The notes: generated by a model not told the origin, from the sequence alone. A DNA stretch of 64,000 nt from Bifidobacterium longum subsp. infantis ATCC 15697 = JCM 1222 = DSM 20088 (GCF_000269965.1 NC_017219.1:1302001-1366000); one strand, 5' to 3'; positions 1 through 8,860 are shown, counted from the stretch's first letter. Numbers and translations: made by a program.

Positions 1-468
1 TGATTCGAGTGCGTCTTTTGGGTCGATGAGCTTCGCATTCAGATCACGGATCGCGTACCAGATCGGGGAAATCTGGCCGTCGGACAGTTCGGTCATGACG
101 TTCGCCAGCTCCTCCACCGGGGTTTCCGGCACGGTCTTCCGGGCCATGAGTTTGATGGCGTCGGCGCAGATGTCCTCGATGCGCTGCTTCGGCAGGCCGT
201 TCTCGGTGACGATGTTCGCCTCGAGCACCTGACGCCACTGGGAAAGAGGCAGCGCCTCCAAGGTGATGCGGATGGTGTCGTCCTTCACCTCGTCGCGCAG
301 CTTGTCGATCTGCTTGGCGATGCGTTTGACGGCGGCGTTGCCGCCTTCGGTCACATGCTGCGCCATGGCGCGCTCCAGGCCGGCCCCCAATGCGGCGACC
401 TGTTCGGCCTTCTCCTGATCCAAGATCAGATCGACGTCCACGCGCTTGCGCTTCACTTCCAGAGCCAT
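1..468 (-). CDS. tail assembly chaperone-like protein (partial, 3' end outside window)
   Basis: Open frame of 156 codons from an ATG at 468 to the left edge, with no stop inside the window. A GAAAGGG ribosome site lies 6 nt before the ATG. The protein begins MALEVKRKRVDVDLILDQE and is helical and charged. It directly follows the major tail protein genes, the place where tailed phages encode the gpG/gpGT-type chaperones for tape-measure assembly. The assignment rests on position and composition, not on a diagnostic motif. Such genes often have a -1 frameshifted extension, but any would lie outside the window. Confidence 0.65.
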   Translation of the reverse strand, partial: MALEVKRKRVDVDLILDQEKAEQVAALGAGLERAMAQHVTEGGNAAVKRIAKQIDKLRDEVKDDTIRITLEALPLSQWRQVLEANIVTENGLPKQRIEDICADAIKLMARKTVPETPVEELANVMTELSDGQISPIWYAIRDLNAKLIDPKDALES

Positions 469-569
469 GATTATCCCTTTCTAAAAGTTTCAGATCGCCT
501 TTCTGGGAATGAGAAGAGAGAATGTTCGTGCGGGGCCAGAAAGGTAAGAATCCCCGCATGGAAGATTTG

Positions 570-812
570 TCAGCCGCCGGCAGGCGGTGCCGGTGCCGGC
601 AGCGTCGCCTCGCCCTTGGCGCGTGCGTTCGCGCCGCTCGTGGTGTTGTCAACCACGGTGACGATCTGGCCGGACGCGGTGTCCACCACGGTGTCGTAAT
701 CCACCATGGGCTTCGCATTGGCGGCGGTGATCTTGTAGCGCCTCTGGAGGCCGGCTGCAAGGGCCTCTTTCACGGTGACGGTCTGCCCGCCATTACGGGC
801 CGTTGCCGTCAC
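570..812 (-). CDS. small phage protein encoded directly after the major tail gene
   Basis: 80 residues with a GTG start. It begins 11 nt after the major tail protein stop, in the -1 frame relative to it. The sequence (MTATARNGGQTVTVKEAL...) ends in an Ala/Pro/Gly tail (PAPAPPAGG). No family is recognised. The only AGAGG-type ribosome site lies inside a hairpin that covers the upstream stop codon, so it may be translated by coupling or as a frameshifted tail-protein extension. It could be a decoration or tail accessory protein; that is inference. Confidence 0.6.
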   Translation of the reverse strand: MTATARNGGQTVTVKEALAAGLQRRYKITAANAKPMVDYDTVVDTASGQIVTVVDNTTSGANARAKGEATLPAPAPPAGG

Positions 813-816
813 CGTC

Positions 817-832
817 AGAGGCGTCAGCCTCT
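817..832. other. hairpin over the major tail gene stop codon
   Basis: AGAGGC-GTCA-GCCTCT forms a perfect 6-bp stem. On the minus strand the TGA stop of the major tail gene (824-826) lies in the loop. It sits at the junction with a -1-frame downstream ORF. It may affect coupling or frameshifting; no canonical slippery heptamer was found. Confidence 0.5.
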
Positions 833-1360
833 TGCCGAGGCCGCGATCACCGCCGTCTCGGACTCCCAGCCGGGTGCCTTCGCGAACAGTGGTATCTTGC
901 TGCGGATCATGGTGTTCGCGTCCGGGTTGATGACCTGCTTCTCACCGCAGATCACCGATACGACGGTGAGCTTCTGACCGGCGGCCAGCGGCGCGTCGGT
1001 GGCCATGCCGCGACGGCGCACGATATAGCCGGCATTGCCTTCGGCCATGAGGGTGACGGCCTCGTTCTGGTCCTTGTGCTCCGTGTTCGTGTTGTCGATG
1101 ACCTCGATGCTGATGTCGCCGGCGGACTTGCGGCCCGGAGCGCCGAAATCCTGGATCGAGTTCTCGCGCTGGTCGCTTACGGTGTCCTGTGACGGTTCGA
1201 AGATCCAGCCGCCGAGCATGACGTAGTTCGAGATGTCGGTGCCGGCCTCGAGCTCGGCGATGGTCGGCGCCTTGATGTCCTTGATCGTCGGCACCCAGAT
1301 GGTGGTGATGTTGCCCTCGGCGCTAGTGCCGGGAATCTCTGTACCCAGTTTCATGGCCAT
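824..1360 (-). CDS. major tail protein
   Basis: 178 residues (MAMKLGTEIPGTSAEGNITT...). The start at 1360 is chosen because AGGAG lies 6 nt before it; upstream in-frame codons have no ribosome site. Length, an initial beta-rich segment, and position between the tail-terminator-like gene and the tail assembly chaperone fit the tube-forming major tail protein of siphoviruses. No enzymatic motif is expected. It is separated from the upstream gene by about 70 bp, room for its own translation signal. The functional call rests on synteny. Confidence 0.75.
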   Translation of the reverse strand: MAMKLGTEIPGTSAEGNITTIWVPTIKDIKAPTIAELEAGTDISNYVMLGGWIFEPSQDTVSDQRENSIQDFGAPGRKSAGDISIEVIDNTNTEHKDQNEAVTLMAEGNAGYIVRRRGMATDAPLAAGQKLTVVSVICGEKQVINPDANTMIRSKIPLFAKAPGWESETAVIAASARG

Positions 1361-1432
1361 AATGTGCTCCTTAAAGCAAAAGGCCACCCCGTATGGGATG
1401 GCCTTGAAGACTTTTGGTGAATGATTGGTTGA

Positions 1433-1849
1433 CTATGGTCGGCTCCACGTAAAGCGGAACCTCAAGACGCGCACCTGGTAGCGGCGCGCGGTGTCATCGG
1501 CGGTCAGGCCGGCCGCGTACGCGCCGGAATCCTCGTACAGGGTGAGCTGGCCGACCGTGTAGCCCGGCGGCCGGGTGGGGGAGCGGTTCGCCAGCGCGGG
1601 AATCAACATGTCGTCACACCAGATGTTCACGCTGTCGGCGGTGGTGCTGACGGCGCGAACCTCCAGGAGCGCGGAGTGTGCGGCGAACCGCATCGTCTCC
1701 GCCGCCACATGACGGTCGGTGGAGACGCGCGCGATGATCCACGGCGGCATCTCCGACTCCAACGGCTCCTCCTGCCGGTAGACCCTCACGCCGGACGGCA
1801 TGGAGGGCAGCAGGTCGAGCACCGCATTGGTCAAGTCCATGACGCTCAT
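1433..1849 (-). CDS. tail terminator/completion-like protein
   Basis: 138 residues (MSVMDLTNAVLDLLPSMPSG...). The ATG at 1849 overlaps the stop of the preceding gene (ATGA), so translation is probably coupled. Size and position just before the major tail gene match the gpU-like tail terminator that caps the tail tube. The N-terminal helix and beta-rich remainder are consistent. No hallmark motif is visible; the call rests on gene order. Confidence 0.6.
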   Translation of the reverse strand: MSVMDLTNAVLDLLPSMPSGVRVYRQEEPLESEMPPWIIARVSTDRHVAAETMRFAAHSALLEVRAVSTTADSVNIWCDDMLIPALANRSPTRPPGYTVGQLTLYEDSGAYAAGLTADDTARRYQVRVLRFRFTWSRP

Positions 1850-2244
1850 AATCCGATGGCTCCTATCAGCATGTCGTCGGCGGCATCGGCCACGTATTCG
1901 GCGAGCGTGGGCAGCTCCGTCTCCGCAGCTTCGTAGAAGTCATGGGTTCCGCCGCCTTTCGCGGTGCCGAAGAACGCGATGTTGTCCAAGTCGCTGGCCC
2001 CGCCTTCGCGCGGGCTCACGTCCGCGTACACGGTGGTGCCGGTGCTACCCATCTCGTAGCCGATGCCGATACAGCTGATCGCGTAGTTCCATGAGGTCTG
2101 CAGGTCGGAGATGATGACTTCCTTGACGCTCTGCGCGCCCTTCTTCACCGCCTGCGCAACCTTGACCGAAGCCATGGCGTGGGCCGCGGCGACCCTGCGG
2201 CCGAAAGCGGTCAGCTCCGAAGCGTCGATTGTCACGTCACTCAT
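1846..2244 (-). CDS. HK97 gp10-like neck/tail completion protein
   Basis: 132 residues (MSDVTIDASELTAFGRRVAA...). The long N-terminal amphipathic helix (VKVAQAVKKGAQSVKEVI) followed by beta-rich sequence with a G-x-x-Y segment resembles the HK97 gp10 family of head-tail proteins. It overlaps the preceding gene by 8 bp and the following gene by 4 bp, as expected in a packed morphogenesis operon. The family is inferred from pattern and synteny. Confidence 0.65.
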   Translation of the reverse strand: MSDVTIDASELTAFGRRVAAAHAMASVKVAQAVKKGAQSVKEVIISDLQTSWNYAISCIGIGYEMGSTGTTVYADVSPREGGASDLDNIAFFGTAKGGGTHDFYEAAETELPTLAEYVADAADDMLIGAIGL

Positions 2245-2662
2245 TGCTGTTGCCCACCTCCTTCACGTTCCACCGGCATGCGGTCGCATGCGACTTCTCG
2301 GACTGCATGTTCAGCAACCGGAGCCTCCTGCCCTTGAGATTCGGGTCATTGGCTTCGGTTATCTCGCACACGTCACCAGGCAGCAGCCCAGTGGTGCCAT
2401 AGGGGAAATGCACGTACATCGACCATACGGGGGTGACGGCACCCAACGCTTCGACGATGCCGCCCTCCGTGTTCTCGGCGGCCAAACCACCCGAAGTCTG
2501 CACCTTGCACTTGCCCTCATACACGACGTTTTCCGTCGGAGCCGGAACGCCGGTCACCGGATCGGTGACCGTGCCGCCTTTGTGGGCGACACGGCACCGG
2601 TCGAGCATGAGGCTTTCGGCCCGGCGTCTACCAGCCGCCAAAACATGAGCCAGGTCGGGCAT
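2237..2662 (-). CDS. head closure/head-tail joining-like protein
   Basis: 141 residues from the second of two adjacent ATGs (2665 and 2662); GGAGG lies 1 and 4 nt upstream, favouring 2662. The sequence (DLAHVLAAGRRRAESLMLDR...) contains a beta-barrel-like core with YVHFPYGTTGLLPGD, typical of head-closure proteins of Gram-positive siphophages (DUF6093-like). It overlaps the upstream connector gene by 35 bp. The function is inferred from position between connector and gp10-like genes. Confidence 0.6.
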   Translation of the reverse strand: MPDLAHVLAAGRRRAESLMLDRCRVAHKGGTVTDPVTGVPAPTENVVYEGKCKVQTSGGLAAENTEGGIVEALGAVTPVWSMYVHFPYGTTGLLPGDVCEITEANDPNLKGRRLRLLNMQSEKSHATACRWNVKEVGNSNE

Positions 2663-3047
2663 CATCCCTCCAACCGGTTGGCGTGATGGTGAACGCGCCT
2701 GTCGAACCAGAATCAGAGGGGGCGAGCAGCGCCCACTCGTCATCCAGCAGACCGATGGTCGCCACCGCGTTCCTCGTGCCGAACGACTGCTGATAGTCGT
2801 CGATCATCGAACTCGAGGATGTGGCACCCTCGGGGTTGCGCGCATAGCGCGCAACGGCGATGGCCTCCACATAGTCCACGGTTTTCTGGTCGATACGCAC
2901 GTCGGCTATGAGCTGGTCGAGGTTCGGATAGCGTTTGCGGATGACGATTTCCGCGCCCGCTATCCATGCCTCGATCTGCTTGACCTCAAGCTCGTCGGTG
3001 ATAGGCCGCCCCAGTTGGGCGGCGACATCCTGCACCGATGTGACCAT
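2628..3047 (-). CDS. head-tail connector (adaptor) protein
   Basis: 139 residues (MVTSVQDVAAQLGRPITDEL...). AGGAGGG lies 7 nt before the ATG. The early helical region with ELEVKQIEAWIAGAEIVIRK, followed by an alpha-helical bundle (YVEAIAVARYARNPEG), is the arrangement of gp15/gp19-type adaptor proteins that dock on the portal. It lies right after capsid and a small ORF, the usual place. Helical adaptor is likely; the exact family is not proven. Confidence 0.65.
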   Translation of the reverse strand: MVTSVQDVAAQLGRPITDELEVKQIEAWIAGAEIVIRKRYPNLDQLIADVRIDQKTVDYVEAIAVARYARNPEGATSSSSMIDDYQQSFGTRNAVATIGLLDDEWALLAPSDSGSTGAFTITPTGWRDDARPGSCFGGW

Positions 3048-3068
3048 ATCGCGGCCCTCCTGACTCGG

Positions 3069-3179
3069 TTACTTGGCGATGCCGGCGGCTTTGAGCGCGG
3101 TCACGATGGCCGTAGCGCCGGCGTCCGCCGCGAGGGTCACCTGGACGCCGGAAAGCGCCTTTGCGAATGTCGTAGACAT
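3069..3179 (-). CDS. 36-residue phage protein after the capsid gene
   Basis: ATG at 3179 and TAA at 3069-3071 give MSTTFAKALSGVQVTLAADA plus 16 more residues. It starts 14 nt after the capsid stop. Very small Ala-rich proteins at this point are common in actinobacterial siphophages; the function is unknown. The ribosome site is weak (AGG), so coupling to capsid translation is possible. Confidence 0.5.
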   Translation of the reverse strand: MSTTFAKALSGVQVTLAADAGATAIVTALKAAGIAK

Positions 3180-3192
3180 GAGCGGCCTACCG

Positions 3193-4080
3193 TCAGGCGG
3201 TGATTTTAACGAAACGGGTCTTGTTCTTCACGATGAAGCCGCACTCGAACTCGGCCAGGAAGCCGAGCATGTTGCGCTGCCACAGGGACACCATCTCTTC
3301 GCCGACCTTGACGGTGGCGATGTCGGATGCCTTGATGGTGATGCCGCCCACAACGCCGAACAGGGCCTGACTCCAGTCGCCGGCCACGCCGAGGATTTCC
3401 GGGGCGGCGGAGCCGCCGGAAACTGCCGCCTTGTGGCCCCACGGGGACTTGTGGACGGGAGCGCCGAGCACGTTGCCGATGGTCGTGGAGGACACGTCGG
3501 GGGTGATGAGCGGGCGGCCGTTCGCGTCGGTGGCGCCGAGAATCTTGGCCTGGCCCTCCGGGCTCATGGCCCAGCCGTTCAGGTTGCCTCCATTGACGGA
3601 GATCTTCTCGTACACCTTCATAAAGTCCGCGTAGGCGCTCTTGCCGAGGGAGACGGCCTGCGCGTCGGCGAGCGTGTCCATGCCGTCGGTGGAGGGTGCC
3701 GCGATGGCGCCGGTGAGGAACGTCATGTCGACGGTCTTGGCGACGGATTCGGCTGCCTGCGCCTTGATCGCGTTCCACAGTGTCGCCTTGTCGCGGGCGA
3801 ACTCGGTGGACACGGTGATGATTCGCGCCATCTTGTACGGCTTGAGGATTCGGGAGCCGACGGTCGGGTTGATGACCGGCTTCTCATCGGTCTCGCCGAC
3901 CCACTTCGCTGGTGCGGCCTCGCCGAGGGTGTCAAAACTGATGCCGGAGCCCGGAAGGGAGACGCGGCGGGCGAGCTGCATGACCACGCTGGACTTGGTG
4001 GCGTCCTGCCAGATTTCATCGGACTGCTCCGGGGTCAGTTTGACGCCCGTGCTGGTGCGATTCAGGTCGATGCCTGCCAT
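3193..4080 (-). CDS. major capsid protein, HK97 fold
   Basis: 295 residues (MAGIDLNRTSTGVKLTPEQS...). An AAGGAGG site precedes the ATG. The N-terminal arm followed by WQDATKSSVVMQLARRV and ISFDTLGEAAPAKWVGETDE is typical of HK97-fold major capsid proteins. FARDKATLWNAIKAQAAESV corresponds to the spine helix. It follows a scaffold-like gene and precedes connectors. No protease gene is visible nearby, so the separate scaffold is probably used for assembly. Confidence 0.85.
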   Translation of the reverse strand: MAGIDLNRTSTGVKLTPEQSDEIWQDATKSSVVMQLARRVSLPGSGISFDTLGEAAPAKWVGETDEKPVINPTVGSRILKPYKMARIITVSTEFARDKATLWNAIKAQAAESVAKTVDMTFLTGAIAAPSTDGMDTLADAQAVSLGKSAYADFMKVYEKISVNGGNLNGWAMSPEGQAKILGATDANGRPLITPDVSSTTIGNVLGAPVHKSPWGHKAAVSGGSAAPEILGVAGDWSQALFGVVGGITIKASDIATVKVGEEMVSLWQRNMLGFLAEFECGFIVKNKTRFVKITA

Positions 4081-4108
4081 TTTGGGAACCTCCTTGGTTC
4101 GATATTGG

Positions 4109-4777
4109 TTAGATGCTGATTCCCAGCTTGCTGAGGATTCCGCCGAACTGGGCGGCGTTCACCTGATTGCGGTCGGCTGGTTTGAGTGCTTCGCCGGGCA
4201 GCAGCTCCGCCAACCCGTCCGGGTCGGTCTGCTGGCTGTCCGTCTCATGGTCGGGAGCGAGATACGGGTGCTCGGAGATGAGCTTGTCAATCGCCTTGGT
4301 GATGGTCTTGTCGTCCTCGCTGCCGTTGAGGTCGGCGAGGAGCTTGAGTGCCAGGGCGGGTTCCCGTAGTTTGCCGGACGCGAGTTTCTCGACCTTCAGC
4401 TGTTTGATGGTCTGCGCCTGTTCGGCGATGGTCTTGTCGCGTTCGGCCAACGCGGCCTCGGCCTTTTTCTGTGCGCGGATCGCGGTATTGCGTTCCGTTT
4501 TCATGCGGTCGATGGCTCGCTTGCCGGCGTCCCCCAGGTCTTCAGGTTCCGGCTCGGTGCCGGAATCGTCGGTTTCGGGGGATTGTACCGCTTCACTGTC
4601 TGGCCTTGCTTCCGGGTCCGTGTCGGTAGGGTCGGCCTTGGGTGCGTTGTCGGTGTTTTCACCGGTGCCCGTTGAGGTGTCGCCGGACAGCATGTCCAAC
4701 GCCTGCTGTGATGCGGACTGGCTTTCGCCGTTAGCATCCCCTGCGGGGGCGGTGCCGGTTGTTGCTGCTTCTGCCAT
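4109..4777 (-). CDS. scaffolding protein
   Basis: 222 residues. The N-terminal ~90 residues are acidic, Ser/Thr/Asp/Glu-rich and disordered. A coiled-coil segment follows (about 100-140, KTERNTAIRAQKKAEAALAE), then a short C-terminal region. Unstructured acidic N-terminus plus central coiled coil immediately upstream of the capsid gene is the signature of siphophage scaffold proteins, which guide capsid assembly and then leave. The ATG at 4777 follows a GGAGGAAC site. Confidence 0.8.
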   Translation of the reverse strand: MAEAATTGTAPAGDANGESQSASQQALDMLSGDTSTGTGENTDNAPKADPTDTDPEARPDSEAVQSPETDDSGTEPEPEDLGDAGKRAIDRMKTERNTAIRAQKKAEAALAERDKTIAEQAQTIKQLKVEKLASGKLREPALALKLLADLNGSEDDKTITKAIDKLISEHPYLAPDHETDSQQTDPDGLAELLPGEALKPADRNQVNAAQFGGILSKLGISI

Positions 4778-4849
4778 GATGGTTCCTCCAGTTGCTGGTA
4801 GGTGGTTATAAAAAAGACCGCAGCCATGGGCGTGCGGGCGAAATCTTGG

Positions 4850-5869
4850 TTATCGGAGTATCCAGCCGTAGTTTTTGAGCATGCGATACGCCTTGTCGGG
4901 GTCGTCGCCGGCTATCTGGTAGATGGTTTCGGGCATGAGACGGGGGCGGTCCAATCGCGTGTAGCGGCCTCCGCGTTTTGCTTCCCTCGCGTAGCCGGCG
5001 TTGCGCATCGCCCAGTTCGCCCAGCCGCGCTTCGTCGTGCCCTCGATCGTGTATTTGATCCGGCGGTCATAGACCTGCGCGGTTCGCACGTCGCCCTTGT
5101 GCCGGTAGGCGTTGACGAGCTGGCTCACGTCAGCGCCGTCCTTCCATGCGCGCGCGTTCGCCCTGCTGCCCAGCGTGTGGGCGAGCTCCTCGTCGGACAA
5201 CGAGTCAAGGTAGCTGTTCGCGTCCGCATAGCAGCCTTTCGGCAGGTCGCCCGCATAGCAGGCGGTGCAATCGCAGTTCGGGTGGCGTTGGAACGCGACG
5301 CCGCCGGACGGTTTGCCCGCCAGCACCACGCATCTCCCGCAGCTCGGCGGGGTTAGGCAGCGCACGTAGCCCGCATAGGGGTTGCGGCTTCGCGCGGACA
5401 CGGCGGCTACGGCCCTCTGCGTGTCGGCGATCATGGTGCGAGAACGCATCACGAGCATGTATTCGATGCCATGCAACGCGACCGAAATCGAGGCCCCCCG
5501 TTCGATGAGCTGCTTGCCGCGCACGACGGCACCCCACATGGTGTCCCTCGTGTCCATGCCGTCGCCGTTCACTCCGACGAATCGTTCGGGTTCGACCACG
5601 TAGGCAGCCGGCTGCAGGTAGCCGTCGAACGATTCCATGATCGCCGGGGTCGCCTCCAAGGTTTCCCGAGCGGTCTCCAGCTGCGCATTGTCCAGCAGCC
5701 GGAACAGGGCCGGCCCCATGCGGTAGAACGCATCATCGAAATCGGGTCTCGCATGGCGTCGCCACAGGGAGACGACCTCGCGAATGGTCCTATTGCTGCG
5801 GCTTCGCAGATGCCGCGCCTGCGTCACCGCCTGACGTGGCATCACCTGACCCGCCATCGTTTCCGGCAT
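4850..5869 (-). CDS. MuF-like minor capsid protein
   Basis: 339 residues. GGAGGTG lies 4 nt before the ATG at 5869. It overlaps the portal gene end by 80 bp. The central part contains PSCGRCVVLAGK and RHPNCDCTACYAG, the Cys/His-rich pattern of MuF-type head morphogenesis proteins, which sit next to the portal inside the capsid. The C-terminal third (KRGWANWAMRNAGYAREAK) is basic. No separate toxin domain is obvious. Order portal-MuF-scaffold-capsid supports the call. Confidence 0.75.
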   Translation of the reverse strand: MPETMAGQVMPRQAVTQARHLRSRSNRTIREVVSLWRRHARPDFDDAFYRMGPALFRLLDNAQLETARETLEATPAIMESFDGYLQPAAYVVEPERFVGVNGDGMDTRDTMWGAVVRGKQLIERGASISVALHGIEYMLVMRSRTMIADTQRAVAAVSARSRNPYAGYVRCLTPPSCGRCVVLAGKPSGGVAFQRHPNCDCTACYAGDLPKGCYADANSYLDSLSDEELAHTLGSRANARAWKDGADVSQLVNAYRHKGDVRTAQVYDRRIKYTIEGTTKRGWANWAMRNAGYAREAKRGGRYTRLDRPRLMPETIYQIAGDDPDKAYRMLKNYGWILR

Positions 5870-7223
5870 CGGGCACCTCCGGTTTCAGATACGCGGCCAA
5901 CGACTCCTCTTCCTCCCGGCGGAGCAGGCTCGTGGCGCGTTTGATCTTGTCGGGGCTCCAACCCAATTCCTCCCACGCCATCTCGCGCGGCAGCAGCGGA
6001 CGGCCGGCGGGGTCCTGCACCGAGTAGAGCTTCATCACCGCGTCGGCACGCTGGGCGACGGTCGGGGTGCCGGGGTCATGCCACAGAGCCTCGCACTGGT
6101 CGAACCGTTTTGCGGTCTCCACTCCCATCATCATCGCGATGGCGATGCGAGCGGTCTCCTTGGCCTGCGCGCCGAGCGCGCGCTGGTCGCGTTCGATGCT
6201 TTTGACGAGCTTCGCCTCGCGGGAACGTATCGCGTCGGCGCTGGCCGCGTCGTCGGCGGCCAGGCCGAAGTAGTTCGGCGGCAGGCCGGACGAACCGGCA
6301 CACAGGCGCGCGTACATGTCCACCATCGCTGTGAAGTTCGTCATCTGGGCGCTGGAGAATTCGAATGTTTTCGCGTTCGCGTTATGCAACGCCCACACGC
6401 GGCCGAAATACGCCTCCCAGGCGGGCAGCCGGGTGCCGTTCTCGTCCACGAAATCGCCCTTGGTGGCACCGAGCACGCCGCGCTGGGGCACCGCGTGTGT
6501 CTCCTGCGCCAATTGGGCGTTGGTCAGGTCACGTGCGCACGAGTCGGTCAGGTCGATGACGTCGCTGATGCAGGAGACGCCCTGCAGGCGTGGCCACGGC
6601 ATGTAGGCCGGTTCGCGGGTGCGCCAGTTTCGGAAAGCGGGAACGACCGGCACGATGCCGATGTCGTTCGCGACTTCATTCTCCACTCGCCACGCCGCGT
6701 CCATGTAAATGGTGCGTTTGCGCGTCCATACGATGCGGCGCACGGTCATGTCGTATTCGTCGCGGATGCGCTGGTAGGCGATATACACGTCGCCGGTCAC
6801 CGGGCTGCGCAGGGTGATGATGTCCTCCGGGCTGACGCTGCGAATCTCCACGCCCCCGTCGTCGTCCTTGGACACGACCTTGAAGCTGCGGCCGAACAGT
6901 TCGAAATCAAGATAGGAGCTCTGGTCCTCGACCATGCCGAACCGCTGCCACAACTGCCATGCGGCCTCGGCCAGCCTCTCATCGTCGCCTACGCGAAAGC
7001 CTTTCATGTCGAGACGGTCGACGCGGCTGTCCGCCACGACGCGCGGCCAGTTCACTATCACCGTGAACCTTTTCAGTTCCGGGGGAATCGCCAGCCCGAG
7101 CTGCTTGAGATGCTGAGCGCCGTCATAATAACGGTTCAGCGTATCGTAACGGGATTGGCTGGTCTCAAGGATCAAGTCCATGCTCTGGGCGGTCCCGTAA
7201 AGCCGGCCGGAAAGAAAAGCCAT
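5790..7223 (-). CDS. portal protein (SPP1 gp6-like)
   Basis: 477 residues. AAGGAGGG lies 7 nt before the ATG at 7223. The sequence from YYDGAQHLKQLGLAIPPELK through VVADSRVDRLDMKGF matches the N-terminal portion of phage portal proteins, and later helices (SSGLPPNYFGLAADDAASAD, then RAKEHI-type helical stem) fit the family. The C-terminus is Ala/Gly/Asp-rich and disordered. It forms the dodecameric DNA entry ring and partners with the terminase encoded just upstream. Confidence 0.85.
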   Translation of the reverse strand: MAFLSGRLYGTAQSMDLILETSQSRYDTLNRYYDGAQHLKQLGLAIPPELKRFTVIVNWPRVVADSRVDRLDMKGFRVGDDERLAEAAWQLWQRFGMVEDQSSYLDFELFGRSFKVVSKDDDGGVEIRSVSPEDIITLRSPVTGDVYIAYQRIRDEYDMTVRRIVWTRKRTIYMDAAWRVENEVANDIGIVPVVPAFRNWRTREPAYMPWPRLQGVSCISDVIDLTDSCARDLTNAQLAQETHAVPQRGVLGATKGDFVDENGTRLPAWEAYFGRVWALHNANAKTFEFSSAQMTNFTAMVDMYARLCAGSSGLPPNYFGLAADDAASADAIRSREAKLVKSIERDQRALGAQAKETARIAIAMMMGVETAKRFDQCEALWHDPGTPTVAQRADAVMKLYSVQDPAGRPLLPREMAWEELGWSPDKIKRATSLLRREEEESLAAYLKPEVPDAGNDGGSGDATSGGDAGAASAKPQQ

Positions 7224-7240
7224 CAGTCATCCCTCCTTTT

Positions 7241-8860
7241 TCACCATCGGAACACGACGATCCTGTTCGAATCGTTACCCCAGTTGAGCGCCCTCATGTC
7301 GGACGCCGCCTCGTGCGCGAGGATGTCGGCCATCGCTATATCGATTTTCTGATTCTCGCTCGGCTTGCCGAGCACGTACTTGTCGCCGGGCTTGGCGATC
7401 TTGCGCGCCGCCATCATGTGCAGTTTCGCCACCGGGTCGCCGCTGTGGGTGGTGGTGCCGTCGGTGGTGTCGGTCATGAAACGGGTGAGCGCATCATACA
7501 TGCGGCCGGTACGGTTCGTTGGCCACTGCACCACCACATCCTCGCCGAAACGAACACTCCAATCATCGATAAGCGACTCCCACAAATGAGGGTCGCAGTA
7601 GAATCGCCTGACCTTGAAATGATTGAACAGGTCGGAAACGGCGGCGTCGACCTCGCTGCGTGGGATCCGTCCCTCCCATTCGACCGGGTTCCAGTAGGTC
7701 GGGCGCCTGTCCACGCCATAGGTCGGCGTGAACCGGTATCCATCCACGGTCTCGGCGCGAATCGCCGACCAGTCGCCGGACTGGGAACCGTCGAAGCCGA
7801 GGCATATCTCGGTATCGTCGGCCGGGTACGGGCGTTCGTCGATGCCGTCATCGTAGAGGGCTTCGGGCATGTAGGAGCCGAGGCCCTGCACGAGTTCGCA
7901 GCCGAAGAAGCGACGGGCCTGCGCGGGGTCGCGTGGCAGCAGTTCCTCGCATGTCGCCTCGATCGCGTCCAGGTTCACCCACGGCGAGCCCTTGTACACG
8001 AACTCGAGGATCCTGCGCCGGTCGGCCCTGTCGGTGAAGTCCAGGTTGGGGTCGTGCCGGGGGAAGAACCTCATGATGTCCTTCGCCGTCGACTCGTAGG
8101 TAGACTGGCCGAAGCTCGCGTCCATCGGGTCCCACGGGTTCGTGAGCTCCAGCATGCGCCCGTCCATGCCGGTGACGCCACGCAGCACCGTGTCCGCAAC
8201 CTCGAACATGCCGGAGCGCTTCGTGTACACGCCCGACTCGTCGCACAGAGCAAAGTTCACGGGATTGCCCAGCTTCGAGCGGGCGGAGGCGGTCACTGGG
8301 TCGATGCGCCCGCCGTTGGGCAGGCGGATGAAGCCCTCGCGCACCTTCATCAGGTCGTCCAGATGGCCGTTGCGCACCATGGTCTGCAAAGGCCGGTACA
8401 CGTTCGCGGTCTGCTCCTCACTGTTGGCGAGCAGCTGCACCAACGCGGTGCGCCGGGGCATGCCCATCGGCTCTCCCGGCCGGTACTCGTAGGAGAAGCC
8501 GCACCCACACCCCCAGTCCTCGCAGCGGAACTCCTCGCCGCCTTCGGCCCAGCCGCAGAACACGCAGGGGCCCACGGCCTCGAAGCAGGCCACGGCAGCG
8601 CCGAACGGCGACTTACCAAGCTTCTGGCCGCCGACAATCTGGCCGCGACGCCATTGGAACGCGCCGCCCTGCAACGGGCGCGACGCATTGAACCGCGTAC
8701 CGGCCTTGACGGTGTAGAAGTCCACCGCGTTCGCCAACTGCCAGCCCACGAGGCTGAACGGCTTGTTGAGGTCATAGCCGGAGGGCACCACGCAGTGGGC
8801 GCGAGTCCATGCGGCCATCAGGAAGCCCAGCGAGGCTGGAGGCTGCCTATGTTCCGCCAT
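7241..8860 (-). CDS. terminase large subunit
   Basis: 539 residues. GAGGTG lies 4 nt before the ATG. The N-terminal ATPase has a Walker A-like GGQKLGKS (77-84) and Walker B NFALCDESG with D207/E208. The C-terminal nuclease begins near LGFDGSQSGDWSA and carries later acidic residues (FYCDPHLW, DIAMADILAHEA). Between Walker A and B lies a Cys cluster (C99, C102, C113, C118, C120) that could bind zinc. It packages phage DNA through the portal together with the small subunit gene 13 bp upstream. Confidence 0.9.
   Translation of the reverse strand: MAEHRQPPASLGFLMAAWTRAHCVVPSGYDLNKPFSLVGWQLANAVDFYTVKAGTRFNASRPLQGGAFQWRRGQIVGGQKLGKSPFGAAVACFEAVGPCVFCGWAEGGEEFRCEDWGCGCGFSYEYRPGEPMGMPRRTALVQLLANSEEQTANVYRPLQTMVRNGHLDDLMKVREGFIRLPNGGRIDPVTASARSKLGNPVNFALCDESGVYTKRSGMFEVADTVLRGVTGMDGRMLELTNPWDPMDASFGQSTYESTAKDIMRFFPRHDPNLDFTDRADRRRILEFVYKGSPWVNLDAIEATCEELLPRDPAQARRFFGCELVQGLGSYMPEALYDDGIDERPYPADDTEICLGFDGSQSGDWSAIRAETVDGYRFTPTYGVDRRPTYWNPVEWEGRIPRSEVDAAVSDLFNHFKVRRFYCDPHLWESLIDDWSVRFGEDVVVQWPTNRTGRMYDALTRFMTDTTDGTTTHSGDPVAKLHMMAARKIAKPGDKYVLGKPSENQKIDIAMADILAHEAASDMRALNWGNDSNRIVVFRW

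Noticed and set aside
44..760. 238-codon minus-strand frame at the left edge
   Set aside because: Pro/Arg-rich shadow covering parts of two real phage genes in another frame.
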